Source: Desulfotomaculum sp.
GTDB lineage: Bacteria; Bacillota; Desulfotomaculia; Desulfotomaculales; Ammonificaceae
Length of the DNA: 19,603 bases
Direction: 5' to 3'
Assembly (NCBI GenBank): GCA_012961725.1
Contig: DTYU01000184.1
Coordinates: 1-19,603 of the forward strand
In this document: piece after piece, positions 1-7,478 of the stretch
Layout of the letters: each line of letters begins with the position of its first letter
Numbering within the stretch: the first letter of the stretch is position 1
The notes under the pieces: generated by a model
The model's database searches: none
Seen by the model: only the letters and a program-made list of their open reading frames with translations
Told to the model about the DNA's origin: nothing
Program-made: the position numbers and the translations under genes

Positions 1-3
1 AAA

Positions 4-1116
4 CTAAGCCGCATCTTCCTTCATCAACTCCAGGAGATAACTAAAGGTAATAACACCCTGCAGTTCCCTCCTCTTATTGAGTACCGCCACGTACCGCTCG
101 CCGCAATTAAGCATCGTGGAAAGGGCATCGTTCAGCGTGGCACCCTCCTCGATCACGCTTTCCACGGTATGGAGCATCTCCGCCGCCGAGGCGGCCCTGT
201 CGCGGTACAGCACCTCATCAGGGCTGATTACCCCCTGCAGCCGGTTTTGTTTGTCGGCCACCATTATCACCGGCGGATTGCAGACCTGCAGGGCGCTTTT
301 CACCTCCTCCAAGGAACTGCCGGGCCGCACTACCGGAACGTCGCTTCTCACTACATCGCGTACCTTGATCAGGTGCAGGCGCTTGATTGAGCGGTTGCGA
401 CCGACCAGCGTGCTCACAAAATCGTCCGCCGGTGCGCTAAGCAACCGTTCAGGCGTATCGTACTGCACCAACTCTCCCGCACGCATAACGGCAATCCGGT
501 CACCCATCTTAATCGCCTCATCGATATCGTGGGTGACGAAGATGATCGTCTTGTGCATCTGCTCCTGTAACCGGAGAAACTCGTTTTGCAGGTGGGCGCG
601 CGTGATCGGGTCAACCGCTCCGAAAGGTTCGTCCATAAGCAGGATCGGCGGATCCGCTGCCAGGGCCCTGGCCACGCCCACGCGCTGCCGCTGCCCGCCG
701 CTCAGATCTGCCGGTTTGCGGTGATAAAAGATCCCCGGGTCGAGTCCCACCAGCTCCAGCAGCTCCTCGACCCTGGCGCGGATGCGGTCGGCGGGCCATC
801 TTTTTTCGCGCGGGACGGTGGCGATGTTTTCGGCAACGGTCATATGCGGGAACAGGCCGATCTCCTGGATCACATAACCGATATCAAGGCGCAGCTTGAT
901 GGGGTCCAGGGCGGCGGTGTCCCGCCCGTTGACGTAGATCATTCCCGCTGTGGGTTCGATCAGGCGGTTGATCATTTTCATGGTGGTGGTTTTGCCGCAT
1001 CCCGACGGCCCAACCAGGACACAGACCTCTCCCGCCGGCACCTCCATACTCAGCTCTTTGACCGCCGGGTTCTGTTGTCCCGGGAAGCTCTTCCAAACAC
1101 CCTCCAACTTGATCAC
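4..1116 (-). CDS. opuCA: Osmolyte (betaine/carnitine/choline-type) ABC transporter ATP-binding protein with CBS domains
   Basis: This is the ATPase of an OpuC/ProV-type compatible-solute importer, which powers uptake of quaternary amines at the cytoplasmic membrane. The 370-residue protein has Walker A GPSGCGKT (36-43), the signature LSGGQRQ, Walker B ILLMDEP and the switch histidine in FVTHD. A C-terminal region from about residue 245 looks like a CBS pair (the segments around VVRPGSSLEEV and GATLNDALSTM). The GTG start is preceded by an AGGAGG site about 9 bases away. It lies 16 bp downstream of the permease gene and is surely co-transcribed with it. CBS pairs of OpuCA bind c-di-AMP in Listeria and Staphylococcus, and the upstream riboswitch senses the same molecule. 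The substrate-binding protein is not in the window and may lie beyond its left edge. The exact substrate cannot be read from the sequence. Confidence 0.93.
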   Translation of the reverse strand: MIKLEGVWKSFPGQQNPAVKELSMEVPAGEVCVLVGPSGCGKTTTMKMINRLIEPTAGMIYVNGRDTAALDPIKLRLDIGYVIQEIGLFPHMTVAENIATVPREKRWPADRIRARVEELLELVGLDPGIFYHRKPADLSGGQRQRVGVARALAADPPILLMDEPFGAVDPITRAHLQNEFLRLQEQMHKTIIFVTHDIDEAIKMGDRIAVMRAGELVQYDTPERLLSAPADDFVSTLVGRNRSIKRLHLIKVRDVVRSDVPVVRPGSSLEEVKSALQVCNPPVIMVADKQNRLQGVISPDEVLYRDRAASAAEMLHTVESVIEEGATLNDALSTMLNCGERYVAVLNKRRELQGVITFSYLLELMKEDAA

Positions 1117-1132
1117 CTGAGAACGCCTCCTC

Positions 1133-1759
1133 CTATGATACGGTGAAGCGATCCTCCACCCATTTCAGCAGCAAGTCGGCGGCAATGGCCAGCACGGAAA
1201 CGCATACCGCACCGAGCAGCACTAATCCAAGATTCCACTGCGAAATGCCCCGGAAGATAAACTCCCCCAGGCCGCCGGCCCCGACAAACGAAGCAATGGC
1301 CGCAATGCCCACAGTCATCACCACCGCAGTCCGGACGCCGGCCATTATTACCCCCCGCGCCAGCGGGAGCTTAATGCGGCGCAAAATGGTAGCCTCGCGC
1401 ATTCCCATCCCCCGTGCCGCCTCGATAATCGCTGGGTCAATCTCCCGGACGCCCGTATAGGTGTTACGCACGATGGGTAGCAGGGCATACAGGATCAGCG
1501 CGACCACCCCGGTTTTAAAGCCGATGCCGAACAGCGGCAATAGCAAACCGAGCAACGCCAGGCTGGGAACGGTCATGACCACCTGGCAGAGGTAAAGAAC
1601 GGGCCCGGCGGCCGCCCGGTAATAACTAATAATAATACCAAAGGCCACTCCGAGCGCAATGGCCGCCGCAACCGCCACCAGCACAATCATAACGTGCTCG
1701 CCGGCCAATTCTAAAACCTTATCCGAGCGTGCAATCGCCAGCTCCCAAAAACCCACCAC
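1133..1759 (-). CDS. opuCB: Osmolyte ABC transporter permease (OpuCB/ProW family)
   Basis: This is an integral-membrane permease of the glycine betaine/carnitine/choline importer family. The 208 residues, a usual length for OpuCB/OpuCD, contain about five hydrophobic segments. They also hold the conserved cytoplasmic loop that contacts the ATPase (EAARGMGMREATILRRIKLP, about 115-134) and the family-typical stretch IASFVGAGGLGEFIFRG. The start is one of two consecutive GTG codons (1757-1759 or 1754-1756) behind AGGTGA; the second has the better spacing. It is the first gene after the c-di-AMP riboswitch and is followed 16 bp later by the ATPase gene. Gene order permease-then-ATPase differs from the classical opuCA-CB-CC-CD order. 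Confidence 0.92.
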   Translation of the reverse strand: MVGFWELAIARSDKVLELAGEHVMIVLVAVAAAIALGVAFGIIISYYRAAAGPVLYLCQVVMTVPSLALLGLLLPLFGIGFKTGVVALILYALLPIVRNTYTGVREIDPAIIEAARGMGMREATILRRIKLPLARGVIMAGVRTAVVMTVGIAAIASFVGAGGLGEFIFRGISQWNLGLVLLGAVCVSVLAIAADLLLKWVEDRFTVS

Positions 1760-1875
1760 AGTTCACCTACGAAACGGGAGAAGCAAAAGGAAGGGAGAGA
1801 AAACAAGTAACAAAACGAGCAAATGCGCTTTACGAGAGCCGGAAAAGCCTCTAAACTCTCAATCCTCTCTCCTTA

Positions 1876-2075
1876 CCACGCGTACGGGGTTAGCTGACGG
1901 GTTCGGGTCGCAAGGTAACCCTACCCGACACTCAACTTACCTAACCTTCTGTTATTCGCTGCACCTTTCGATCCAGGGTAAATCATCAACGCAACGACTA
2001 ATAATACAAGTTGAGTGTCGGGATTCACCCCAGGTAACCGGTTCCCCCGCTTCTCTCGGCGAGAATTCGGCGTTT
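1876..2075 (-). promoter_or_regulatory. c-di-AMP riboswitch (ydaO/yuaA class)
   Basis: The minus strand carries the hallmark blocks of the ydaO RNA in the right order. First is GGGGGAACC, then GGGGTGAATCCCG. A 15-bp perfect stem follows (arms 2009-2023 and 1924-1938, each other's reverse complement) that closes a long variable loop. Then come TAGGGTTACC, the conserved GACCCGAACCCGTCAGCTAACC segment (split here as GACCCGAACCCG and TCAGCTAACC), and a closing P1 pair ACGC/GCGT. This class binds c-di-AMP and normally switches off potassium and osmolyte transporters when the messenger is abundant. The start codon of the permease lies about 117 nt downstream. I see no classical U-tailed terminator in that stretch, so the expression platform is unresolved. 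Confidence 0.93.
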
Positions 2076-2096
2076 CATGCCAGGTATTAATCATAT

Positions 2097-2125
2097 ATTT
2101 TATCATCATCGAGCCGCCCTGTCCA
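2097..2125 (-). promoter_or_regulatory. Sigma-A-type promoter of the riboswitch/osmolyte operon
   Basis: Reading the minus strand, TGGACA (2125-2120) is separated by 17 bp from TAAAAT (2102-2097). A TG one base upstream of the -10 gives an extended -10. Transcription would start near 2090, just ahead of the riboswitch P1 stem. Confidence 0.65.
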
Positions 2126-2165
2126 GGCAAGCTCTGGAATTTAGTTAAACCACTTAAAGCCGATC

Positions 2166-2192
2166 AGTAATTTAGTATGGTGTCCCCGTAAT
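2166..2192 (-). repeat. Dispersed repeat, copy A (core CGGGGACACCATACTAAATT)
   Basis: The minus strand here carries the core CGGGGACACCATACTAAATT, which recurs twice on the plus strand at 9153-9242. The copy ends 3 bp from the pstA stop codon. No transposase is nearby. The element type is not known to me with certainty. A remnant of an IS200/REP-associated transposase target or end is a guess. Confidence 0.7.
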
Positions 2193-2194
2193 TT

Positions 2195-3079
2195 TCAGCG
2201 GCCGGCCAGACGTCGGCTGAGGCGCCGCGCCATCCACCGCGCAAGCAGGTTGAAGGCAAGCACCACCAATACCAGCACCGCGGCCGATCCGTCCGCCACC
2301 CGCCGTATATCGGGGATAAGCGCCTCCGAGTTGATCTTCCAGATATGGACGGCCAGGGTCTCGCCCGGGCGGAACGGATTCCAGGGGGAGGTGGGGTGCA
2401 AAAGGTCAAGCTGTCCGAAGTTCAAGTGCGGTGTGGTCATCCCCGCCGTAAAGAGCAGCGCGGCAGCCTCCCCGAACACCCGCCCCGCGGTGATGATGAC
2501 ACCTGTGACCAGCCCCGGCAGGGCGCAGGGAAGGACCACCCGGCAGACGGTGTGCCACCTAGTCGCCCCAAGGCTCAGACTTGCCTCCCGCAATTCCCTT
2601 GGTACGGTCCGGAGGTTCTCTTCGGTCACCCGCACCATCAGCGGCAGGTTGATTACCGTCAGCGCCAGGGCACCCGCGATCAAGGAATAGCCGAACCCGA
2701 AGATGGTGACGAAGATGAGGAGCCCGAACAGCCCGACCACGATCGAAGGCAGGGAGGTAAGCGTTTCGATGCTCAACCGGATGAGGTTGGTAAAGAAGTT
2801 CTGGCGGGCGTACTCAACGAGATAGATGCCCCCTAAAATCCCGAGCGGGGCGGTCAGGGCCATCGAAAGAAAAAGCAGGTAGAAGGAGTTGAAGATGTTG
2901 GGTCCGATGCCCCCGCCCGCACGCAACGCCTCCGGCTCTCCGAAAAGAAACGCGAAGTCGATGGCCTTATAACCGTGCAAAATAATGTAGCCAAGAAGGG
3001 AGAACAGGAGCAGCACCACCAAGCCGGAGCCTAAGTAAAAGCCTGCGGTGGCCATCCTGTCCTTGACCTGGGCGTTCAC
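2195..3079 (-). CDS. pstA: Phosphate ABC transporter permease PstA
   Basis: This is the second membrane subunit of the high-affinity phosphate importer. It has about six hydrophobic segments and the EAA-type loop REASLSLGATRWHTVCRVVLP that docks the ATPase (quoted in part: LGATRWHTV). The frame is open up to 3178, but that would overlap pstC by 103 bp. I place the start at GTG 3079-3077, which overlaps the pstC stop as GTGA and has AAAGGGA upstream. This gives 294 residues, normal for PstA. The region following the stop holds a dispersed repeat and then the osmolyte operon, so the usual pstB and phoU do not follow. Confidence 0.93.
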   Translation of the reverse strand: MNAQVKDRMATAGFYLGSGLVVLLLFSLLGYIILHGYKAIDFAFLFGEPEALRAGGGIGPNIFNSFYLLFLSMALTAPLGILGGIYLVEYARQNFFTNLIRLSIETLTSLPSIVVGLFGLLIFVTIFGFGYSLIAGALALTVINLPLMVRVTEENLRTVPRELREASLSLGATRWHTVCRVVLPCALPGLVTGVIITAGRVFGEAAALLFTAGMTTPHLNFGQLDLLHPTSPWNPFRPGETLAVHIWKINSEALIPDIRRVADGSAAVLVLVVLAFNLLARWMARRLSRRLAGR

Positions 3080-3969
3080 CGCACGATTCCCTTTCTGCCG
3101 AACATCCTGATCAAGAGAATGAACAGGAACGAGATCACCAATAGAATAAGCGCCATGAACCAGAGTGTATCGTTCCAAAGCGAACCCTGAACGGTGTTCC
3201 CCATGTCCATCGTAATGCCGCTTGTCAGGGTGATAAGCGGGTCAAGTATGGAGTGTGGGATTTCACGTTTGTTACCGATAACCATCTGCACCGCCAGCGC
3301 CTCGCCGAAGGCCCGGGCCAGGCCAAGCACGATACCCATCAGTATCCCCGCACGGGCCGTAGGCAAAAGGACCATCCGTACGGCCTGCCATCTGGTGGCC
3401 CCCAAGGCAAACGCGGCCTCTTTCAGCGAGCCCGGAAGGGCACGGAGGGCATCCGTGGAGACGCTTGCGATGGTCGGCAGGATCATTATCGAGAGCACCA
3501 GAACCCCGGCCAGCAGGCTGAAGCCCGTCCCGCCCATGTTTTCGCGGATAAAGGGAACCAGCACGCTCAGTCCGATGTAGCCGTAAACAACCGAGGGAAT
3601 CCCGGCCAAGAGTTCAATAACCGGTTGCAGCACCCGTTGACCGAGCTTTGGCGATATCTCGGACATGAAGACCGCGACCGTGATCCCGAAAGGGGTACTG
3701 ACAAGCGCCGCTAATACGGAGGTCAATACGGAGCCGCAGACAAAGGTCAGGATGCCCACCTGGGGTCCGCCGAACTCTTTCGGCCGGTCGGGCCACCACT
3801 CGGCGCTTAAGAGGTTTGTCAGGCTTATGTCATGTGAAAAAACGGAAAGTCCCTTCCAGCCGAGAAAAAAGATGATCGAAGCGGTCAGGGCGATGGCTAC
3901 CAAAGCGCAAGTAAAGGTCAGCGCGTACCCCTTGAGTTCCCGCCGCAAGTTGCGGTTAAGCCATTGCAA
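3076..3969 (-). CDS. pstC: Phosphate ABC transporter permease PstC
   Basis: This is the first membrane subunit of the Pst phosphate importer. Its 297 residues begin with a short basic N-terminus and a membrane helix (about 13-35). The EAA-type loop EAAFALGATRWQAVRMVLLP lies near residues 184-203, and SGITMDMGNTVQG near the C-terminus is a typical PstC segment. Translation starts at TTG 3969-3967 behind AAAGGAG with 9 bases of spacing; no better start is visible. It lies 101 bp after pstS in the same operon and is translationally coupled to pstA by a 4-base overlap. Confidence 0.94.
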   Translation of the reverse strand: MQWLNRNLRRELKGYALTFTCALVAIALTASIIFFLGWKGLSVFSHDISLTNLLSAEWWPDRPKEFGGPQVGILTFVCGSVLTSVLAALVSTPFGITVAVFMSEISPKLGQRVLQPVIELLAGIPSVVYGYIGLSVLVPFIRENMGGTGFSLLAGVLVLSIMILPTIASVSTDALRALPGSLKEAAFALGATRWQAVRMVLLPTARAGILMGIVLGLARAFGEALAVQMVIGNKREIPHSILDPLITLTSGITMDMGNTVQGSLWNDTLWFMALILLVISFLFILLIRMFGRKGIVR

Positions 3970-4008
3970 TAAACGGTGCTCCTTTCAACTGCTATGAAAA
4001 TAGTGCTT

Positions 4009-4033
4009 CTCTCGGAGCGCAGCGACTTGAGAG
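4009..4033 (-). other. Small intercistronic hairpin between pstS and pstC
   Basis: A 5-bp stem CTCTC/GAGAG encloses a 15-base loop in the 101-bp gap between the two genes. It has no U-tail. Such hairpins can stabilise or attenuate the message after an abundant binding protein, but the function here is inference. Confidence 0.3.
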
Positions 4034-4070
4034 TTGGGACAGCTATCGCCGCGTTCCACTTGTCCGGAAG

Positions 4071-4952
4071 TTACGGCTGCTGCTCAACCTGCGTTCCCGC
4101 AACCGGGAAGTAGTTCATCTCTTTGACTATGGTTTCCTGTATCTCGTCACTCAGGACGAAATCGATGAAAGCCTTCACCACGGGCCGCGGCTCACCCTTG
4201 GTGTACATGTGACCGTATGACCAGAACGGGTATTTGCCGCTTGAGATATTCTCTTCGGTCGGCGCCGCGCCGTCGATCTTGATCACCCTGACGGTGTCGT
4301 CGAGGTAGGCGATACCCAGATAACTGACGGCCCCTGCGGTTTCACTGACAATCTTACGGACGGTGCCGGACGAATCCTGCTCCACGTCCCCCTTGGACTC
4401 TTCCGCCCCGTCCATAACAGCCTTCTTAAAGGTCGCCCGCGTCCCGGAGCCTTTCGCCCGGTTTACCAAGAAGATCCTCTGGTCGCTGCCCCCCACTTCT
4501 TTCCAGTTGGTTATCTTGCCCGTAAAAATATCTTTAATCTGCTGCTTTGTGAGGCTCTCTACGCCGACGCCCGGGTTTGCGACCACGGCAAACGCCTGGA
4601 TGATCACCTTGTGGTCAACCAGTTGCGCGGCGTCGATTCCTTTCTTCTCTTCGGCCAAGATATCCGAGTTGCCGATGTCGCAGGCACCCTGGCTCACCTG
4701 GCTCAGCCCCGTACCGCTGCCGCCCCCCTGAACCGTGATCTGTACGTCCGGATGTTTTTCCATAAACCGGTTCGCCGCTTCTTCGATGAGCGGCTGCATA
4801 GCCGTAGAGCCGACAGCAGTTATTGATCCTGAAAGGCGTTCCTGCTGGGCTCCCGGTCCTTCCCCGGCCTCATCCCTTTGGCCGCAACCGGCCCAAGCGG
4901 CCACGGCGACCATCAGAAGCGCCATCATGCCAAGCCAAGCTCTGTTTCGCAA
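4071..4952 (-). CDS. pstS: Phosphate-binding lipoprotein PstS
   Basis: This is the extracytoplasmic phosphate-binding lipoprotein that feeds PstCA. A hydrophobic signal ends in a lipobox WAGC. It is followed by the family motifs VGSTAMQPL, VQGGGSGTGL (phosphate-contacting loop), IGNSDI and NRAKGSGTRATF, and by AGAVSYLGIAYL near the C-terminus. The frame allows a TTG at 4970-4968, but that codon has only a weak ribosome site. The TTG at 4952-4950 has AAGGGG 9 bases upstream and gives a 23-residue signal, so I prefer it. The upstream Pho box predicts induction by phosphate starvation. It leads the pstS-pstC-pstA operon. Confidence 0.94.
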   Translation of the reverse strand: MRNRAWLGMMALLMVAVAAWAGCGQRDEAGEGPGAQQERLSGSITAVGSTAMQPLIEEAANRFMEKHPDVQITVQGGGSGTGLSQVSQGACDIGNSDILAEEKKGIDAAQLVDHKVIIQAFAVVANPGVGVESLTKQQIKDIFTGKITNWKEVGGSDQRIFLVNRAKGSGTRATFKKAVMDGAEESKGDVEQDSSGTVRKIVSETAGAVSYLGIAYLDDTVRVIKIDGAAPTEENISSGKYPFWSYGHMYTKGEPRPVVKAFIDFVLSDEIQETIVKEMNYFPVAGTQVEQQP

Positions 4953-5000
4953 AAAAATCCACCCCTTCAAGCTTTTTGTAAAACCCAGCTATTTTAATAG

Positions 5001-5032
5001 ATTATAACAACTCAATGTTAAGCCAATGTTAA
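5001..5032 (-). promoter_or_regulatory. Pho box (PhoP operator) and -10 of the pst operon
   Basis: On the minus strand two perfect TTAACA hexamers (5032-5027 and 5021-5016) are separated by 5 bp. A third, weaker copy, TTGTTA (5010-5005), follows after another 5 bp. That is the 11-bp direct-repeat geometry bound by Bacillus-type PhoP. The third copy overlaps TATAAT (5006-5001), and no good -35 exists, as expected for an activator-dependent promoter. Confidence 0.8.
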
Positions 5033-5158
5033 AAAACTTTAGTTTTATGATTGAATCTTCTCCCCTTTTGAAATCTCCAGCGGGTATCTTAACTATAGGG
5101 GCCCACTCAGGATTCGGCTTAAAAACATACCGAATAGCCTTTAAGGAGAACGCTTGTT

Positions 5159-6373
5159 ATGACCAGTTCGCGGGAGCAAAAGGAATTGAACCACGTTGTT
5201 GACCTGTTGAAGAAAACACCCCTCCTTAGCCGGTTCTCCCCCGAAGCACTGGCGGACCTGGCCCGTTATCTGGAGGCAGAGCGGGTCCCCCAGGGAAATC
5301 CGCTTATCCAAACCGGCAAGATGACCATCGTCCTGCAGGGGCGGGTCGGGATCAACCGTCCGACTCCAAAGGGACCTGTTTACGAATCCGGCGGCCCTGG
5401 AACGGTCGTCGGCGTACTCGCTCTCTTGGGAAACAATTCATCATCTACGGCCGTCCGGGCCGAAGAGGAGACCATCGTCCTGACGCTCAGCCGGAGCGAC
5501 TTCATTGCTTTTCTGAGGGAGCACGTACAGGAGAATGCGTCACTGCTTAATTATTTGGCGTACCGCCTGGACCAGGCGGGAGTCATTCTCGACGTTACAG
5601 CACCGCCTTTCTTTCAAGCCACGGAAATGCCGCTTGACTCCGGAAAAGAGGCCGGCAACGGGGAGGCTGCCTGGGTTAAGGCTGCAGCGGAGGGTGTCTT
5701 CTATACGAAGCGTTACACCTGCGCTTTCTGCGGCGCCAAGTTCCCATCGCTGGTGGTAAAGTCAAAGAATGTGCGGCTTTTAAGAACCGATAGCGACTTC
5801 TGCCCTTATTACCGGGCGGAGAACCCGCTTTTCTATGAAGTAGTGGTCTGCCCCAGGTGCGGTTACGCCTTTAATCAGGAGATGCCGAAAAAACTCAGCG
5901 ACCGGGAACGGTCCGTTCTTGCCCAGCGGCTTCCTGAGATTCGAAGACCCTTGAAATTCGACGGAGTGAGGAACCTTCCACTGGCGGTGGCAGCGTTTCA
6001 CGCGGCGATCGCGTGCTTAGAGGCGATCGGCGGTAAACGCCTTCTCTTAGGAAAGCTCTATCTGAAGATCGCCTGGCTTTACCGTACATCAGGAAACGAA
6101 GCGGAAGAGCGCGGCTATCTTGAAAAGGCTTTATGGTACTTCGACGAAGCCTACCGCACGGAACATTCGCCCGACCCCGCCTTGGAGCTGAACCTCCTGT
6201 ATCTTTTAGGTGACCTCAGCATGCGCCTCGGGCTTGATGATGCTGCGGCGCGCTGGCTGAGTAAGATCTTGACCCATCCGAAGCGCTCCGTCAATCCGGG
6301 GATTATAAGCCGTGCGCGGGACCGCTGGTATGATATCAGGCAGAAGCAGAAGGAAAGATCCCCAGTCTCTTAG
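5159..6373 (+). CDS. Cyclic-nucleotide-binding-like domain fused to DUF2225 zinc-ribbon-like protein
   Basis: The 404-residue cytoplasmic protein has two parts. Residues about 10-145 resemble a CRP/cNMP-binding beta-barrel (TPLLSRFSPEALADLARYL, then MTIVLQGRVGI, GTVVGVLALLG and a closing helix). Residues about 185-400 match DUF2225: paired cysteines C188/C191 and C231/C234, a conserved SDFCPYY (C215), and a helical TPR-like tail. No helix-turn-helix is visible, so it is not a CRP-type regulator as it stands. The arginine-rich ligand signature of true cAMP binders is not evident. The ATG follows AAGGAG with good spacing, and a 6-bp hairpin (5112-5135) lies just upstream. It is divergent from pstS and overlaps the convergent yjbQ gene by 4 bp. 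A paralogue without the N-terminal domain lies at 11321-11992. Function is unknown. Confidence 0.85.
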   Translation: MTSSREQKELNHVVDLLKKTPLLSRFSPEALADLARYLEAERVPQGNPLIQTGKMTIVLQGRVGINRPTPKGPVYESGGPGTVVGVLALLGNNSSSTAVRAEEETIVLTLSRSDFIAFLREHVQENASLLNYLAYRLDQAGVILDVTAPPFFQATEMPLDSGKEAGNGEAAWVKAAAEGVFYTKRYTCAFCGAKFPSLVVKSKNVRLLRTDSDFCPYYRAENPLFYEVVVCPRCGYAFNQEMPKKLSDRERSVLAQRLPEIRRPLKFDGVRNLPLAVAAFHAAIACLEAIGGKRLLLGKLYLKIAWLYRTSGNEAEERGYLEKALWYFDEAYRTEHSPDPALELNLLYLLGDLSMRLGLDDAAARWLSKILTHPKRSVNPGIISRARDRWYDIRQKQKERSPVS

Positions 6374-6777
6374 GCCGTCTGCGCCGCCGGGATGATTCTC
6401 ACCAGCACCCTGCGCCGCCGGGGACCGTCAAACTCACAGAAAAAGACGCCCTGCCATGTGCCTAAGACCAGCTTTCCGCTGCTGAACAGTACCGGCTGTG
6501 TCACCCCGATGAGACATGACTTGATGTGCGCAGCGGCGTTCCCCTCGGCATGGCGGTATGCCCCGCTGACCGGAACCAGCTCTTCGAGCTTGTTCAAAAC
6601 GTCTTCCGCCACAGTAGGGTCGTAGTTCTCGTTGATGCAGATGCCTGCAGTGGTATGCGGGCAGTACAGGTAGGCGATCCCCTCAGAGACCCCCGACTCA
6701 CCGACGGCGGCCTGCACACGGCTCGTTATGTCAACAAACTCCTGGCGCTTCTGCGTGACCACTTCGATGGTAATCAT
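6370..6777 (-). CDS. YjbQ/UPF0047 family protein (secondary thiamine-phosphate synthase-like)
   Basis: The 135-residue protein is full length for the YjbQ family. It shows the family's conserved CPHTTAGICINEN (39-51), HAEGN (76-80) with H84, GTWQG (106-110) and DGPR (117-120). The histidines form the metal/active site. Escherichia coli YjbQ can complement thiamine-phosphate synthase mutants, which is the source of the enzyme name; the physiological role is uncertain. Its ATG overlaps the stop of the HAD gene (ATGA), so it is the last gene of the zinc operon. Its stop overlaps the stop of the opposite-strand DUF2225 gene. Confidence 0.9.
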   Translation of the reverse strand: MITIEVVTQKRQEFVDITSRVQAAVGESGVSEGIAYLYCPHTTAGICINENYDPTVAEDVLNKLEELVPVSGAYRHAEGNAAAHIKSCLIGVTQPVLFSSGKLVLGTWQGVFFCEFDGPRRRRVLVRIIPAAQTA

Positions 6778-7478
6778 TTAGGCACCCCTTTCACAACAAC
6801 TGGCAGATAAGGGGAAAGCACCGGCAGCAGCTCCCGCAGATCCAAGCACTCCAAGCTGATGTGGGCGCAGGCATTGACGGGGGGTTCAGCGTTGACGGCA
6901 ACGCCGAGCCCTACCTGAGCAAAAAGCGGCAGATCCCCGTGGCTGTCGCCCACCGCCGCTGTTTCCCGGGGTTCCGCCCGAAAGAAGCGGCAGATTGAAC
7001 CGACGTGCTCCGCCTTCCCGCCCCAGGTCACCCGTATCTGGACCCGCCCGTCCACCATGTCGCCGGTAAAGCCCAGTCCGTTAGCAATCCACATATCAAA
7101 GCCGAGCTCCTTGGCCGCGCGGGACACTAAGATGTCAAGACCCGAGGAAAGGAGCGCAAGCCTTACGCCTCTCTCCTTAAGCGCCGCAATAAGCTCCTGC
7201 GCGCCGGGACGGTAGGGAATCCCCGCAACTATCTCTTCGATGCGGCTGCGGGGTACCCCATGCCACGCCATCACGTCGCGCCGCGCAAACTCATCGTAGG
7301 CGATCTCCCCGGTCAAAAAGGCCGCAAGCGACCGGCTGCCGTGGTTCTCCCAGGTTCCGAGCGCCTCATGGATATACTGCCAGACACTGCGGACCGGGGT
7401 TAGGGTGCCGTCAAGGTCGAAGATCACCCCGCGTAACCGCCTGGTCCGCTGGATGCCCGCTGCCGCCTGCTCGCGCAA
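6774..7478 (-). CDS. HAD superfamily phosphatase (SerB-like, HAD-IB)
   Basis: A 234-residue haloacid-dehalogenase-fold phosphatase. Motif I is FDLDGT with nucleophile D21 and D23, motif II is SSG (111-113), and motif III is K155 with GDSHGD (177-182). A helical cap lies between motifs I and II, as in the phosphoserine-phosphatase-like subfamily. The substrate cannot be inferred. The TTG start has a GGGGGG site 7 bases upstream and lies inside the last 68 bp of znuB. The next usable start would cut into motif I, so the overlap seems genuine. It ends in a 4-base overlap with yjbQ, which puts it firmly in the zinc operon. Confidence 0.87.
   Translation of the reverse strand: MREQAAAGIQRTRRLRGVIFDLDGTLTPVRSVWQYIHEALGTWENHGSRSLAAFLTGEIAYDEFARRDVMAWHGVPRSRIEEIVAGIPYRPGAQELIAALKERGVRLALLSSGLDILVSRAAKELGFDMWIANGLGFTGDMVDGRVQIRVTWGGKAEHVGSICRFFRAEPRETAAVGDSHGDLPLFAQVGLGVAVNAEPPVNACAHISLECLDLRELLPVLSPYLPVVVKGVPK

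Noticed and set aside
3080..3178. Upstream extension of the pstA frame to an ATG at 3178
   Set aside because: It would overlap pstC by 103 bp; the GTG at 3079 forms a standard GTGA overlap with a ribosome site and gives a normal PstA length.
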